The notes under the pieces were generated by a model. The model made no database searches and had not been told where the DNA came from. It worked only from the letters and a program-made list of their open reading frames with translations. The position numbers and the translations under genes are program-made. From Euphorbia lathyris (taxonomy: Eukaryota > Streptophyta > Magnoliopsida > Malpighiales > Euphorbiaceae), in NCBI RefSeq assembly GCF_963576675.1, contig NC_088915.1, forward strand, positions 5,833,001 to 5,897,000: a stretch of 64,000 nucleotides of DNA. The letters are read 5' to 3'. The first letter of the stretch is position 1, and each line of letters starts with the position of its first letter. Positions 34,161-46,073 of this stretch are shown piece after piece.

Positions 34161-34791
34161 TCAACTTTTTCCTCTCTTTTCTTTGTTTCTTCTCTTTTCT
34201 TTATTTCAGATCTGGTCATTTTCGCTACTACTACCGACACCATCACTTTTCAGGTTCATTTAGAGGAGGAAGAAGGAATTCCTCCTCCATTTATATTTTA
34301 GTTTCCATTTTTAGCTTTATATCTACATTTTCTTGTTAGTTTGAAGTCTATATTCATTCTTGAACGTCTTTTTCCGTCAGATCTACACTTGTGAGCTATA
34401 CTTCTTTCTTTTATTCTTTTCTCGGTCTTAGCAAGAGCGGAAAAGGTTTATCTTGTCCGTAGATCTATAGATCTGCGTTGATGCACAAACAGAAAAGACT
34501 CAGATCCGAACGTCCGAAAGAGCCTAAATGATGAAGAATGGTTACAACGGTTTTTCAATGGTTACAAGAAGAATATAACTTCTATATTTGTTGTACTTGT
34601 ATCTTTCTAGTTTTATTGTCTTTTTATTGCTATGTGTAGTCTATGTACTCTTTGTAGTTTATTTCTTCTCTTTGTGGATCTTTGCCTGTATGGGTTGAAG
34701 GTTTTATTCCTCTTTGTGTCATGATGTACCTGTATTTTAAGGTTAATGTAATGATATATGACATTTTATCAAAAAAAAAAACTTTTCCAAG
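34161..34791 (+). mobile_element. Poly(A) retroposon, related to 32590-32964
   Basis: Ends in an A tract at 34779-34790 after 'atgacattttatc'. Shares 'tagcaagagcggaaa' and 'gactcagatcc' words with the minus-strand copy. Directly follows a hAT element; the left end and TSD are not clear. ORFs at 34630-34896 are not supported. Confidence 0.5.
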
Positions 34792-34895
34792 AATAACAAA
34801 CAATAAAAGTACTATTAGGTCTATCAAACAAGCAAGGGCCATAAAAAAGAACAGACCAAGTTGAAATAATGAAATTGTCCATCCCATGAACTGCA
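34792..34895 (-). pseudogene. S-protein homolog, C-terminal scrap
   Basis: The minus strand matches the last part of the SPH coding sequence (CLFDRPNSTF region), with an internal deletion removing the cysteine pair upstream. A retroposon abuts it on the left and a MULE-like MITE fragment (about 34905-35232) on the right. Confidence 0.6.
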
Positions 34896-34904
34896 AATAC
34901 GTTG

Positions 34905-35232
34905 ATTTAATAATAGAATTGGAGATTAATATGTTTAAATTCGATAAAATATTTGAATTTTTTTGTGTAACTTTACAAAATACAATATTTTTTTTAAATT
35001 TTTTTCACGTCTAATCATATGTTTGTGATTTGTTATTAATATGTGATAAAATGACGCATATGTGAAGTCTATATGACAAGGTTCATGACCGAGAAGACGG
35101 TTTAATAAATTATTTCTCAAATTAACCCAACTGGTCAACATTAGGAATACAATTTCTCTTGATTGCCAATGTTAGGAGTAAAATTGCATCATTTTAGACG
35201 TTAGGGGTATTTGTTTTGCATCTTATCCTTTT
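34905..35232. mobile_element. MULE-like MITE fragment
   Basis: Matches the centre and right arm of the 46074-46607 family. 35233-35592 after it is SPH-unit sequence matching 26710-27090, with no gene. Confidence 0.55.
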
Positions 35233-35592
35233 TACAATTAATCATGTAAACCCGTTTATGCTCCGAACTCGTGAAGCATCGATACTAATTCTGTTAATTC
35301 ATGGGTTATACGAGGGTTATACGAATTGTGTTATCGTGTCGAAAACCCAATACACATCAAGCGACTAATTCAAAATGCAACAAATATAAAAATCCAAATT
35401 CAAATATCCTTATCAAATGCAAGATCAATAAAATTCATAACAAACATTCCATTAGATTTTGTATAATTCCAGAAGAACAACATCACAATCTTGAGGCCTA
35501 TTATAGATGAATCAATTGAGCTAAACTCAATCAACAACCATAACCCCTTTATTAATTAACGGAAATTCCCCTCACTATTACATATATAATCA

Positions 35593-35772
35593 AGCAGTGT
35601 TCACCTGGATTCTGAATGACCAAATCAATTTGGTCATTCACCGTTAGATCCATGCTTATTAAATCTAAGCCTTAGTATGGTTTGAATCTCTACCACATGA
35701 TTCTAATAAGCATGGATCTAACAGTGAATGACCAAATTCATTTGATCATTCAGGGTCCAGGTGAGCACTCCT
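35593..35772. mobile_element. Foldback MITE (180 bp) 17 bp downstream of the SPH stop
   Basis: Inverted arms GTTCACCTGGATTCTGAATG and its near-complement; flanked by atataatca (35584-35592) and acataatca (35773-35781), a 9-bp duplication with one mismatch. It lies where the 3' UTR or polyadenylation region of the intact SPH gene should be. Confidence 0.75.
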
Positions 35773-35789
35773 ACATAATCAAAAACATT

Positions 35790-36188
35790 TCAATCTTTCC
35801 AAGAATAACAAGCAATAAAAGTACTATTAGGTCTATCAAACAAGCAAGGACCATCAGTAAGAACAGACCAAAGACAAGTAGTACATTTGCCTTCATCTCT
35901 AGTACTGTCATAAATGTCAAAATGATGAAACTGTGCATCCCATGAAAAGCTGCAAAAGAAGAGAGTTGTTTGCCAGAAGTTTGAATGAAACCTGAATTGA
36001 AAAGACTCTCCATTATGAAGCAAGTGTTCACCAAGATCATCATCTTTGGATTTACAGTGAATTGTTAGATCTGGTCTTTCTGCAAGAGCATTTGTGATTT
36101 TAACTAATCGTTTTTTGGGGAAAAGATCTGTACATGATGTTGTTGTTATCAACAACATTGCCAAAAATATTCTCAGAATAAAACCCAT
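35790..36188 (-). CDS. S-protein homolog (plant self-incompatibility S1 family), intact
   Basis: A single-exon gene of 132 residues, normal for this family of small secreted plant proteins. Residues 1-20 (MGFILRIFLAMLLITTTSCT) are a signal peptide. The mature part has the family landmarks in order: VKITN strand (29-33), DLTIHCKSKDDDLG (40-53), FQFRFHSNFW (63-72), TTLFFCSFSW (74-83), QFHHFDIY (86-93), a C102-x2-C105 pair, PCLF (114-117) and ACYSW near the end. An N-glycosylation sequon is at 121-123. The founding member is the stigma S determinant of Papaver; most homologs have unknown roles, so a self-incompatibility function is not implied. Frame and all conserved cysteines are intact, unlike every other copy in the window. 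A TATA box sits about 48 bp upstream. Confidence 0.9.
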   Translation of the reverse strand: MGFILRIFLAMLLITTTSCTDLFPKKRLVKITNALAERPDLTIHCKSKDDDLGEHLLHNGESFQFRFHSNFWQTTLFFCSFSWDAQFHHFDIYDSTRDEGKCTTCLWSVLTDGPCLFDRPNSTFIACYSWKD

Positions 36189-36233
36189 TTTTTTGTTTTT
36201 TTTTTGTTGTTGATCTTTGTGATGTGGGTTTGG

Positions 36234-36242
36234 TATTTATAG
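36234..36242 (-). promoter_or_regulatory. TATA box of the intact SPH gene
   Basis: CTATAAATA on the minus strand, 46-54 bp upstream of the ATG, implying a leader of only about 20-25 nt. The same 'ggtatttaaag/ggtatttatag' element precedes the decayed copies. Confidence 0.6.
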
Positions 36243-36333
36243 GGAAAATTTTAAGTTGGTGAATTTAATACAAATGTGCAATAAAATAATAAGAATTACA
36301 ATAACTTCCATGTATATATCAATATTCAAATTA

Positions 36334-36845
36334 GGCTTAATACATCATTTTCCCCCTGAACTTGTCCAAAAAGCTTGATTGGCCCCTGAACTTTGAAAGT
36401 GTTCCGATAGCCCCTTGAACTTGCATAAAATGTTCAGTTAGCCCCCTGAACTTGCATAAAATGTAATCAATTGATCACTCGGTCGTAAATAAGTAAGTTA
36501 AATGTGTAAGATGTATTTCACGCATTTTAGAATGTTATTACATAATTAAAAAATAGATTAAAAAAGAAGTTATTTCTTGCTCAACTATACAACTTGTCTT
36601 CTCTAATACTAGAATCGTATATTCCGATTTTTGTCGTTTTACTTTTTTTAAGACTCGTGGAATACATCTCCCGCATTTAACTTAGTTTTTTTACGGCCGA
36701 GTGATCAATTGATTTCATTTTACGCAAGTTCAGGGGGCTAATTGAACATTTTATGCAAGTTCAGGGGGCTATCGGAACACTTTCAAAGTTTAGGGGTCAA
36801 TCAAGCTTTTTGGACAAGTTTAAGGGGCAAATGATGTATTAAGCC
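36334..36845. mobile_element. Complete foldback MITE, 'acttgcataaaatg' family (512 bp)
   Basis: Starts GGCTTAATACATC and ends GATGTATTAAGCC; arms of about 180 bp are complementary. Flanked by ttcaaatta (36325-36333 and 36846-36854). It lies in the upstream region of the intact SPH gene, about 145 bp from the ATG. Confidence 0.88.
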
Positions 36846-36854
36846 TTCAAATTA

Positions 36855-38141
36855 ATTGTTTACCTTTGTTGTTTGTGTTCATGTATATCAATATGCAAGC
36901 AAATTAACATTAATTGTTTTGGGTCCTTTTATTGTATTTTTTTGCTATTTCTGATTTGTATTATATTTTAGGAGTTAATTTTTTATATTTTTTTGTATTT
37001 TTTTTACTTATTTATTTATTGGTAAGTTTTTTAGTGGATTTAGTGGGGAAAATGGTGAAGAATATGGAAAATTAAAGTGTAATTGTTGGGGGGAAAAGTA
37101 ATATAACACTTTTGTAGTGTTATTTTGTTAACTTTAGGATTAAATATATATACACGATAAATGGTACTTAGAATAATTTGAAATACATCAATGTATTCTA
37201 TGTCATGAGAGCTTTCCAACAGTATAGCTCAAACCTGACAAGGGATGTAAAAATTTATTTAATTCACAAATTAGTTACATTCAATTGAAATGGTTGTAAT
37301 AGTTGGGAATAACATTCGATTGAAACGGTTATAACTGTTGAGTTTAATTGGATTTAATTGACTGGTTAATTACTTAGATTTATCTGTCTATAATATTTTA
37401 CCAACGCCTTTATATATGAATAAGGACCGGTCTCCAATTCGTGATTTTAACTATATTTTTTTTTGTGAAAAGATCTTTACATGATGTTGTTATCAACAAC
37501 ATTGCAAAAAATATTCTCACAATAAAACCTTTTTTTTTTGTTGATCTTTGTGATGTTATTTTGGTATTTAAAGGAAAATTGTAAGTTGGTGAATTTGATA
37601 TAAATATGCAATAATAAGAAATTTTAAGATTTTCCATGTATATTTGATATGCAAATTAATTGTATTTCTTTAATAGTTTAATACTTTTGTTATTTGTGTT
37701 CATGTATATCAATTAATATGCAAATTAACATTAATTGTTTATCTTTGACCAATATATTTTTACTATTTCTGATTTTTATTATATTTTAGGAGTTAATTGT
37801 TTTTTATTTTATTTTTTCTATTTTTGGCAAGTTTTGTAGTGGATTTAGTGGGGAAATGGTGAAGAATACTAAAGTGTAAGTTGTTGGAAAATATATGTAA
37901 AATAGTATTTTTGTAGTGTTTTTTTTTTAATTTTGGAATTAAATATATGACAGATAAATGACATTTAGAACAATTTGAAATACGTCAATATATTCTATGT
38001 TATGAGAGTTTTCCATTGGTATATTGTAAGGTTAAAACGGACAAGAGATGAATAAGAAATTAAAGTTCAAAGTGAACTAAAGGATTAATTGCATTGAAAT
38101 TCTGAATCGTTTTATTTAATTGATAGATTAGTTGTATCCAA
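36855..38141. repeat. SPH-flank repeat, two tandem copies
   Basis: A block containing 'attttaggagttaatt', 'tagtggatttagtgggga', 'gtagtgttattttg' and 'ggttgtaactgttg' words occurs at about 36855-37430 and again 37670-38141. Further copies are at 49011-49400, 57404-57690, 58372-58770, 58970-59274 and 59843-60200. It is the upstream flank of SPH copies. Confidence 0.75.
37430..37531 (-). pseudogene. S-protein homolog, 5' end fragment without start codon
   Basis: Encodes the signal-peptide region (GFIVRIFFAMLLITTSCKDLF) and the next strand. The ATG is changed to AAG-type sequence, and the coding match ends abruptly after KIT. The rest of the gene is replaced by flank repeat. Confidence 0.7.
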
Positions 38142-38339
38142 ATCTGAAAAATATCCAGTTTGGTCCTCCATCTTTATATAATCTTTTAAAACTTACCCCA
38201 AACTTTTAATTTACATATAAACCCATCAAATTAACTCCAAACTTTTCCTATAGCACCAAATAATAATCACACACCCAATATTTATAATATATATTAATAT
38301 CTAGGTATAAATTCTAGAAATTTGGACACGGTCGTGACA
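38142..38339 (-). repeat. LTR fragment of a Tekay/Del-like element
   Basis: Matches the first 200 bp (minus strand) of the LTR at 42950-44635, starting TGTCACGACCGTGTCC. Broken on the left where it meets the SPH-flank repeat. Confidence 0.75.
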
Positions 38340-39195
38340 ATTCTCCCCACCTTAAAAAAATTTCGTCCTCGAAATTCATATTCTCTAATCTAAATTTTCT
38401 TCCTCAAATAATCTCCAAGCTCATAAAGTTATTTCTAATTATCAAGATTCATCATAATCATCATAGGACCACAAATTCTAATGTTTCCTTCCATTAACTT
38501 CAACATTTATCAATATCGACATCCTTATAACAATCCTTTAAATATAACTCTTAATAACTTTAAACTTTATCCTTGTCAATTCTATCACCAATAAATCCAC
38601 AATAAAACTTCTAATATCATATATTCAATTTTATATGATATGATACACTTTATATTCGTATTTTCCTAACATACACCAAATCTCACTTTAATAAATTTAA
38701 ATTACAATTGATTTCATCAATTGCATATATATCCATTATATTTCACTTATCTCCAAGTTCTACAGACTTCAAAAATATCACTTTTGAACCGCTAATATGT
38801 ATGATATTATATTTTTCTTAAACTTCAAATAATTCGAATAAATGATTTGCATCAATATATAATATTACTTCATCATAATAATAATACTTATACCTATAAT
38901 TTTTCACTCCAATCATGAGTCGTATCATTAACTTCAATCATCATCATCAATCAAATATAAACCTCATTATGATGATACAATTTCCTATCAATAAGAGTCA
39001 TTTCATAAAATCTTAAAATCAACATCACTCTTATAATTCTCCATTTAACTCCTCAAAATCAATTAAGCTAACATGTTATTTTTTTCTTATAATCACCACT
39101 ATATATACCATCAATCTAACCAAATAAACTTCAACCATCTCTCCAAACTATATAGTCAAGGAATATATGGTACCTAAAGTACGACAATCAATGTT
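38340..39195 (-). mobile_element. Tekay/Del-like element, internal 3' segment (second copy)
   Basis: Begins with a polypurine tract (AGGTGGGGAGAAT on the minus strand) and continues with sequence parallel to 40833-41740. The word 'ttcgaggacgaaatt' just before it is typical of the 3' end of Del/Tekay chromovirus interiors. No coding capacity. Confidence 0.7.
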
Positions 39196-40107
39196 TTTGT
39201 TTTTTTGTTGTTATTATTTTGGATTGAAATCCAAATGTGATTGTTTATGATACAAAATGGCTAATTGAAGCCAAATGATTTTTGGTTATTAAATAGTTTG
39301 GAATTTGATTGTGAAATGATATTTGAGCACGTTATGATTTTATGATTTTATATCCATCGAGAGTTATTCGGATCGGTGGTTTTATATTTGAAGACCATGT
39401 TAAGTGAGGGACATGACATGTGTACACAGTCTGAAGACCTATTGGGTATGGCAGCGAAGTGTTGTGTAAGACCATATGGGATAGGCAATGTTAAGAGACG
39501 TCTCGACTATATATGTGGTTATGGATTGATACTTGAGGGGAGAAACTCGATGATGGATACAATGTTTTAAGTTCATTTGGATTATGTTATCGGTTATGTT
39601 TGATTTTGATATAAGGTTTTACGTTTGATTAAATACGAGTTGGTTTGATAAAACACTTATTTGATTATAATATTTTATAAGGTTTTGAACTCAAGAATGG
39701 ATACAAGATTATATATTTTTATGGTTTTGGTTTACTACTTTGACTATATTATGAACTTACGTTTTGAGTATATTTTATAAGGTTTGGATTAAATCCCTTC
39801 ATAAATGTATATATGTAGCTATGTTAAATAAAGTTGGTTTTTATAGCTGATAGTTTCTTACTGAGATTTTTGTCTCACGTTTTTAAATGTTTTAATGTTT
39901 TTAGGTGAGAAAGTACAGGATATAGAGAAGGTTACCGACCGTTTAGGCGAGGTTTGGAAGTTGGCTGTTTATTGTTACAATTATGGTTAGAACTTTGGTA
40001 TTGCAATTGTAATATAATGATATTTGGTTAAATTGAAGACTCTTAAGTATTGATTATGATCTTTCTATTTCACGCCCGATGCCGATTGAGGTCGTTTAGG
40101 GTCGGGT
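39196..40107 (+). repeat. Inverted LTR block
   Basis: Reverse complement of about 42955-43800, so this part of the LTR runs opposite to the sequence on both sides. It stops five bases short of the LTR terminus. The 64-codon ORF at 39376-39570 corresponds to 43428-43622 on the other strand; it is LTR sequence and not called. Confidence 0.75.
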
Positions 40108-40832
40108 GTTAAGCCTTAAATCAACATAATCAAGTAAAATCTGAAATTCACATAGAAGCATAATCAATAGCTTCATTTGAACCATAATTTCATAATAAAA
40201 AGCAAAATCGTGAAAAACTCCAATTTTACAAAATTCCTGCATAACCCTAAAATATCAATTTCTGAAACTTCTGTGATTATATATATATATCTGTATACAT
40301 AAAACTCAAAATATAGTTGATAGTTACTTACCTTGGCTACTAATGAAAAACCACAAATCCGTTCAATTCGCCTCTAAACTCTATCTAAGACATTTCCCTC
40401 CAATCACTGCTGAAACTCAAAAACTCTTCGGTTAGGACTTAAATCTATACATAAGGATGCTATGTTTCCAATTTTGAGTGATTCGGACGGTCGAATCTCC
40501 GTAAATCAAAGAAACGGTGGAGAAACGGTTCAGAGAAAACTGATGATAAGTATGAAAGAAAAAGAAAAAGAAATCAAAATAAAAGAGATGATGAGGATGG
40601 AGAATTTCGATATCTCAGGAAGATTTGAGAAAATTTTGGTAAATATCACGTTTGATCCTCCATCTTTATATAATCTTTTAAAACTTATCCTAAACTTTTA
40701 ATTTACACCTAAAACCATCGAATTAACTTCAAACTTTTCCTATAGCACCAACTTAATATCACATACCCAATAATTATAATATACACTAATACCAAAGTAT
40801 AAATTCTAGAAATTTAGACACGGACGTGACAA
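40108..40832 (-). repeat. LTR segment (matches 43911-44635)
   Basis: Aligned in the normal minus orientation from 'ttaagccttaaatc' to the GTGACA terminus at 40832. Together with the inverted block it forms a rearranged middle LTR. Confidence 0.8.
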
Positions 40833-42949
40833 TTCTCCCCACCTAAAGAAATTTCGTCTACGAAATTCACGTTCTCTAATCTAAATTTTCTTCCTCAAAT
40901 AATCTCCAAGATCACAAAATTATTTCAAATTCTCAAGATTCCTCATAATCATCATAAGACCACAAATTCTAATGTTTCCTTCCATTAACTTCATCATTTA
41001 TCCACATCACTGTAACAATTATTTATATATAACTCTTAGTAACTCTAAACTTCAACCTAGTCAATTCCATCACCATTAAATCCACAATAAAACTCAAATA
41101 TCATATTTGATATATATAACTCTAAACTTCAAATATCATATATCGGATATACGATACACTTTATATTCGTATTTTCCTAACATACACCAAATCTCACTTT
41201 AATAAATTTAAATCACAATTGATAGCATCAATTGCATATATATCAAATATATTTCACCTATCTCCAAATTCTATAAACTTCAAAAATATCACTTTTGAAC
41301 CGCTAATAGGAATGATATTATATTTTTCTTCAACTTCAAATTTCAAATAATTCGAATCAGCATATAATCTGACTTCATCATAATAATAATAATACTTATA
41401 TCTATAATTTTTCACTCCAATCATTATTTATATTATAATCGTCAATCATTAGCATCAACATCACCATGAGTGATTTCATAAACATCAACATCAACATCAC
41501 CAATATAAACCTCATGACGATGATACAATTTCCTATCAATAAGAGTAATTTCATAAACTCTTAATATCAACATCACTCTTATAATTCTCTATTTAACTCC
41601 TCAAAATCAATTAAGCTAACATGCTATTTTTTTTAATCACCACGATATATATCATTTATCCAGCTAAAGAAACTGCAATCTTTCCTCCAAACCATATAAC
41701 CAAGGAAGATAGAGTACCTAAATTACGATAATCAATGTCTTTTTTTTCCTCCAAACTCCAAATGATATCTTTACACCCATAAAAGTTAGTAAATCTATAA
41801 TATCATTCGATTTCCTTATTTGACCTATAAACACTCAATTTCATCCTCATTATATAAACTTAAACCATAAGTACACAAACTTCAACTAAAAATAACTTCT
41901 ATTAACAAGATGTGTACTATAAAATTTCAATTATCAACATCCTCTTATTTCATATTTATCTCTTAATTTCCTACCTTAAACCGTGCTTAAGATCAGAAAA
42001 ATGTGTCCTCAAAATTCATATCTTCATTAGTTCCTCAAACATCTAATATATTCTCTCACTTTACTTCTCATTGATCACTAACATCGGTATCTCTCTAAAC
42101 ATCATTTATATAACTCTCAATAATTCTAAACCTCAATCTGATAAAGTTCAACAATAGATCTGCACTTTGAATTCGGATATCATTTATTCGAATTAAGATT
42201 CCATAACTTGGTAAACTCATATCATAATCTCCAATTTATAATCAACCTCCAAAACAATTAATTGAAATCTCCACATTCTCACTTTCTTAATCACATATAT
42301 ATTATCTTCAAAACTCATCATATCATTTCAAAGTCTTCTAACCTTACTTCACATCTGAGATACATATATATTTTTCAGCCAACTATTAAACTCTCAAATA
42401 TCAATTCCAAATCATACTGAGGAAAAAAAAATCAAACAAAAACCAAATTCTGGTTTAAAGCTAAAATGGCCAACATATGTTGTTTCCAGCATAACCTTTT
42501 CATACGGAGTCCGATTAAGGCGATTCAAAAACCCCTGGAAACGTAAGATAATAATAAAGAACTTTCATTTAGGACTCCATGACAGATTCGGCCTATATCT
42601 GGTCTAAAAATGCATCACAAAATTCAGGTACGAATCTGATTTTTCAGCAGCACCTATATAGACAATTCTCTATATCTCTAGCTCAAAGTTATGACTTACT
42701 CATAGCCCACATCATCAAATATCAAATAATATACACCTAATATTTTACTAACCATCAAATCTCATTTATACCCCTCATTAGCAAGTTACTCAATCCTCGA
42801 AAAATTCCAAATTATTTCTTAGCTTTCGCCAAATATCCATATTCCTCAATTACTATCGATTATTTCTTAGCTATCACCAAAAATCGATATTCCTCAATTA
42901 CTATCGACCTTAGGTCCGAAGAATTTAACCTAGAGCTCTGATACCAAAC
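40833..42949 (-). mobile_element. Non-autonomous Tekay/Del-like element, internal region (2.1 kb)
   Basis: Bounded by a polypurine tract at 40833-40845 and a tRNA-iMet primer site at 42935-42946. AT-rich and without any gag or pol frame; rich in 'catcatcaa' and 'ctccaaa' words. This is a deletion derivative with LTRs and priming sites only. Confidence 0.75.
42935..42946 (-). other. Primer-binding site (tRNA-iMet)
   Basis: TGGTATCAGAGC on the minus strand, three bases after the LTR; the standard initiator-Met primer site of many plant gypsy and copia elements. Confidence 0.8.
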
Positions 42950-44635
42950 TGTCACACCCGACCCTAAATGACCTCAATCGGCATCGGGCGTGAAATAGAA
43001 AGATAATAATCAATACTTAGGAGTGTCCAATTTATCCAAATAGCATAATATCATACACTTGAAATACCAAAGTGCTAACCATAATTCTAATAATAAGCAG
43101 TCAACTTCCAAACCTTGCCTAATCGATCGGTAACCTTCTCTATATCATGTAGTTTATCACCTAAAAACATTAAAACATTTAAAAACATGAGACAAAAATC
43201 TCAGTTAGAAACTATCAGCTATAAAAACCAACTTTACTTAACATAGCTACATATATACTTTTATAAAGCGATGTAATCAAAACCTTATAAAATATACTCA
43301 AAACTTTAAATGTTTTATCAAACCAACTTGTAATCAAATAAGTGTTTTATCAAACCAACTCATATTTAATCAAACGTAAAACCTTATATCAAATTCAATC
43401 GTAACCGAAAACATAATCCAAATAAACTTAAAACATTGTATCCATCCTCGAGTTTCTCCCCTGAAGTATCAATACATAACCACATATATAATCGAGACGT
43501 CTCTTAACATTGCCTATCCCATATGGTCTTACCCAATACTTCTCTGCCATACCCAATAGGTCTTCAGACTGTGTACACAGGCCATGTCCCTCACTGAACA
43601 TGGTCTTCAAATATAAAACCACCGATCCGGATAACTCTCGATGGATATAAAATCATAAAATCATGACGTGCTCAAATTTCCTTTCACAATCAAATTCCAA
43701 ACTATTTCGTAACCATAAATCATTTGGCTTCAATTAGCCCTTTTGTATCATAAGAATCATATTTGGACTTCAATCCAAAATAATAACAACAATAACCGCA
43801 GCAGATTTCTCAATCCAAAAACAATTCGTAAGAAATCATCAAATTCCTTTTGTTCAATATAGATATATATTGAAACCAAAAACATATATGTATATATGTA
43901 AATCAACCAAATTAAGCCTTAAATCAACATAATCAAGTAAAATCTGAAATTCACATAGAAGCATAATCAATAGCTTCATTTGAACCATAATTTCATAATA
44001 AAAAGCAAAATCGTGAAAAACTCTAATTTTACAAAATTCCTGCATAACCCTAAAATATCAATTTCTGAAACTTCTGTGATTATATATATATATATGTATA
44101 CATAAAACTCAAAATATAGTTGATAGTTACTTACCTTGGCTACTAATGAAAAACCACAAATCCGTTCAATTCACCTCTAAACTCTGTCTAAGACATTTCC
44201 CTCCAAACACTGCTGAAACTCAAAAACTCTTCGGTTAGGACTTAAATCTATACATAAGGATGCTATGTTTCTAATTTTGAGTGATTCGGACGGTCGAATC
44301 TCCGTAAATCAAAGAAACGGTGGAGAAACGGTTCAGAGAAAACTGATAATAAGTATGAAAGAAAAAGAAAAAGAAATCAAAATAAAAGAGATGATGAGGA
44401 TGGAGCATTTCGATATCTCTGGAAGATTTGAGAAAAATTTTGGTAAATATCACGTTTGATCCTCCATCTTTATATAATCTTTTAAAACTTATCCTAAACT
44501 TTTAATTTACATCTAAAACCATCGAATTAACTTCAAACTTTTCCTATAGCACCAACTTAATATCACATACCCAATAATTATAATATACACTAATACCAAA
44601 GTATAAATTCTAGAAATTTAGACACGGACGTGACA
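42950..44635 (-). repeat. Complete LTR of the Tekay/Del-like element (1686 bp)
   Basis: Runs TGTCACACCCGACCC to GGACGTGACA on the plus strand, with TGTCAC/GTGACA ends. On the minus strand this is the 5' LTR, next to the primer site. A (TA)n run lies near 44078-44095. The 43428-43622, 43854-44045 and 44265-44459 ORFs are LTR sequence without domains. Confidence 0.85.
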
Positions 44636-44990
44636 GGACTGGACCGACTCGGGCTTAAAAATCAAATCCCAAGCCCAACCCATGTAAATCCATTTAAACA
44701 ATCATACATAATTTTTTAATTATAAAAAATAAATTTTAATACTTAAAAATAAATATTTAATACATAAATATATAAATATATAAAATTTATTAATTATTAT
44801 TAATAGGCGGCCGGACTGGGCCGGCCCGTGCTATTTTTATTAATCCCAAGCCCGACCAAAAAATAGACGGAATTTAGCGGGCCTGTACCTAACAACAATT
44901 ATCATTGTCCAAGCCCGGTCCAAGGGCACAGGCCTGGGCAGGCCGGGTGGGTATCCGGGCCCGTGGACAGGTCTACTTTCAAGCAACGTA
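44636..44990. repeat. GC-rich/AT-rich remnant, possibly hAT-type
   Basis: An AT-rich core between two blocks of GGCC, GGGCC and CCCGG words ('gggccggcccgtg', 'gggcccgtggacag'). This resembles widespread plant hAT MITEs, but no clean ends or target duplication were found. Confidence 0.3.
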
Positions 44991-45943
44991 AGCAATCAAC
45001 ATAAAAATATATTGCTTACTCGTTCGGAAGAGTCTAATGAATGCATTGTATAGTTCGGTGTTAGACTCGCAAGGAGTTGTATTGTGTAGATCACTACAAA
45101 CGAACATTTTGAAACATTTAGTTCCTCAAAAATAGAGTCGCCACCTGATTCCAACCAAACGGAAAGCAGATCACAAGTGATATTATTCTTTCTTCCAGAG
45201 ACTATGTTCGTTGAAAATCACTTACTTAACTAATTGCTAAATGATTTAAAGTTTGGTGAATGGTTTTTCCTATAATTTTTAAGTCGATTTACATGTAGAA
45301 TACATGCTAAGGCAATATGTAAAATATTTGTGAGTTTTTAAGACATATTTTCAATAAAGGAATATATAATATAAAACAGTAACAATGGAGTTGAGGTGTC
45401 ACTTACTCTTTTTTTACTGATAAAAAATATAATATATTAATTTTAATTATCTATGCATCGCACGGACCAAACACTAGTAAATAAAATATTCCATCGTGAG
45501 ACGTTTATTAAAATACTTAGATGATTTTATCAAAATGTGATTTTATTAATGTTAAGACTTTTAAGAAACTAAATCTTTATTTGTAAGAAAGAACAAAACC
45601 ATGTTAAAAAAAAATATCTTGTGCAGGGGCCAAAATCGATAATAATGATGGAATTTATTCACATATTGTTTTATAGAAAACAAATGAATCAAAGTAGTGA
45701 AAATATTTCAAACAGTTGCGAGTACAACATTACAATATATATGAACATTTAAATATATATTGAATACAGTTGAGCCGTACCTCTAGTATGTTACATGCCT
45801 TTCAGTATGTTACATTTGAGCCGTACCTCTAGTATCTAAGAGCATCTCGAACAGTTTCTTAAATTGACTTTTAAGTTAAAATTTGAAGAGGGAGAATGAA
45901 AAATCAGCTCCAACAACCTCTTGGTAGCTACTCAAATCACTAA
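44991..45943. other. No gene seen; possible Helitron 3' end at 45451-45477
   Basis: At 45451-45477 'tgcatcgcacgg' is followed by 'ccaaacaCTAG' and then T, resembling the 3' end of plant Helitrons (short hairpin then CTRR before T). The left hairpin arm is degraded and no 5' TC end was identified. The rest shows nothing. Confidence 0.35.
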
Positions 45944-46073
45944 GGTCCCGTCATGCTGTAATGGACGTCGTAATGGAATGATCATTACGATCAGGGCCGG
46001 TCCTGACAATTCAAGGGCCCTAGGCAAAACAAGTAGTAGGGGCCCTTTAATATAAAATTTACTAATTGATTTT

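Larger units (their letters stand above)
32537..36333. repeat. SPH-unit copy 3 (most diverged)
   Basis: Starts with the same sequence as positions 1 and 28574 (here 'ttgatattaggggact'), lacks the palindromic MITE, and continues after a retroposon at 32979-33290 with sequence matching 24930-25170. It ends with the intact SPH gene. 32326-32536 is the SPH promoter region of copy 2. Confidence 0.6.

Noticed and set aside
39376..39570. 64-residue ORF conserved at 43428-43622
   Set aside because: Both copies are the same LTR segment in opposite orientations; conservation reflects the young duplication and no protein domain is seen.
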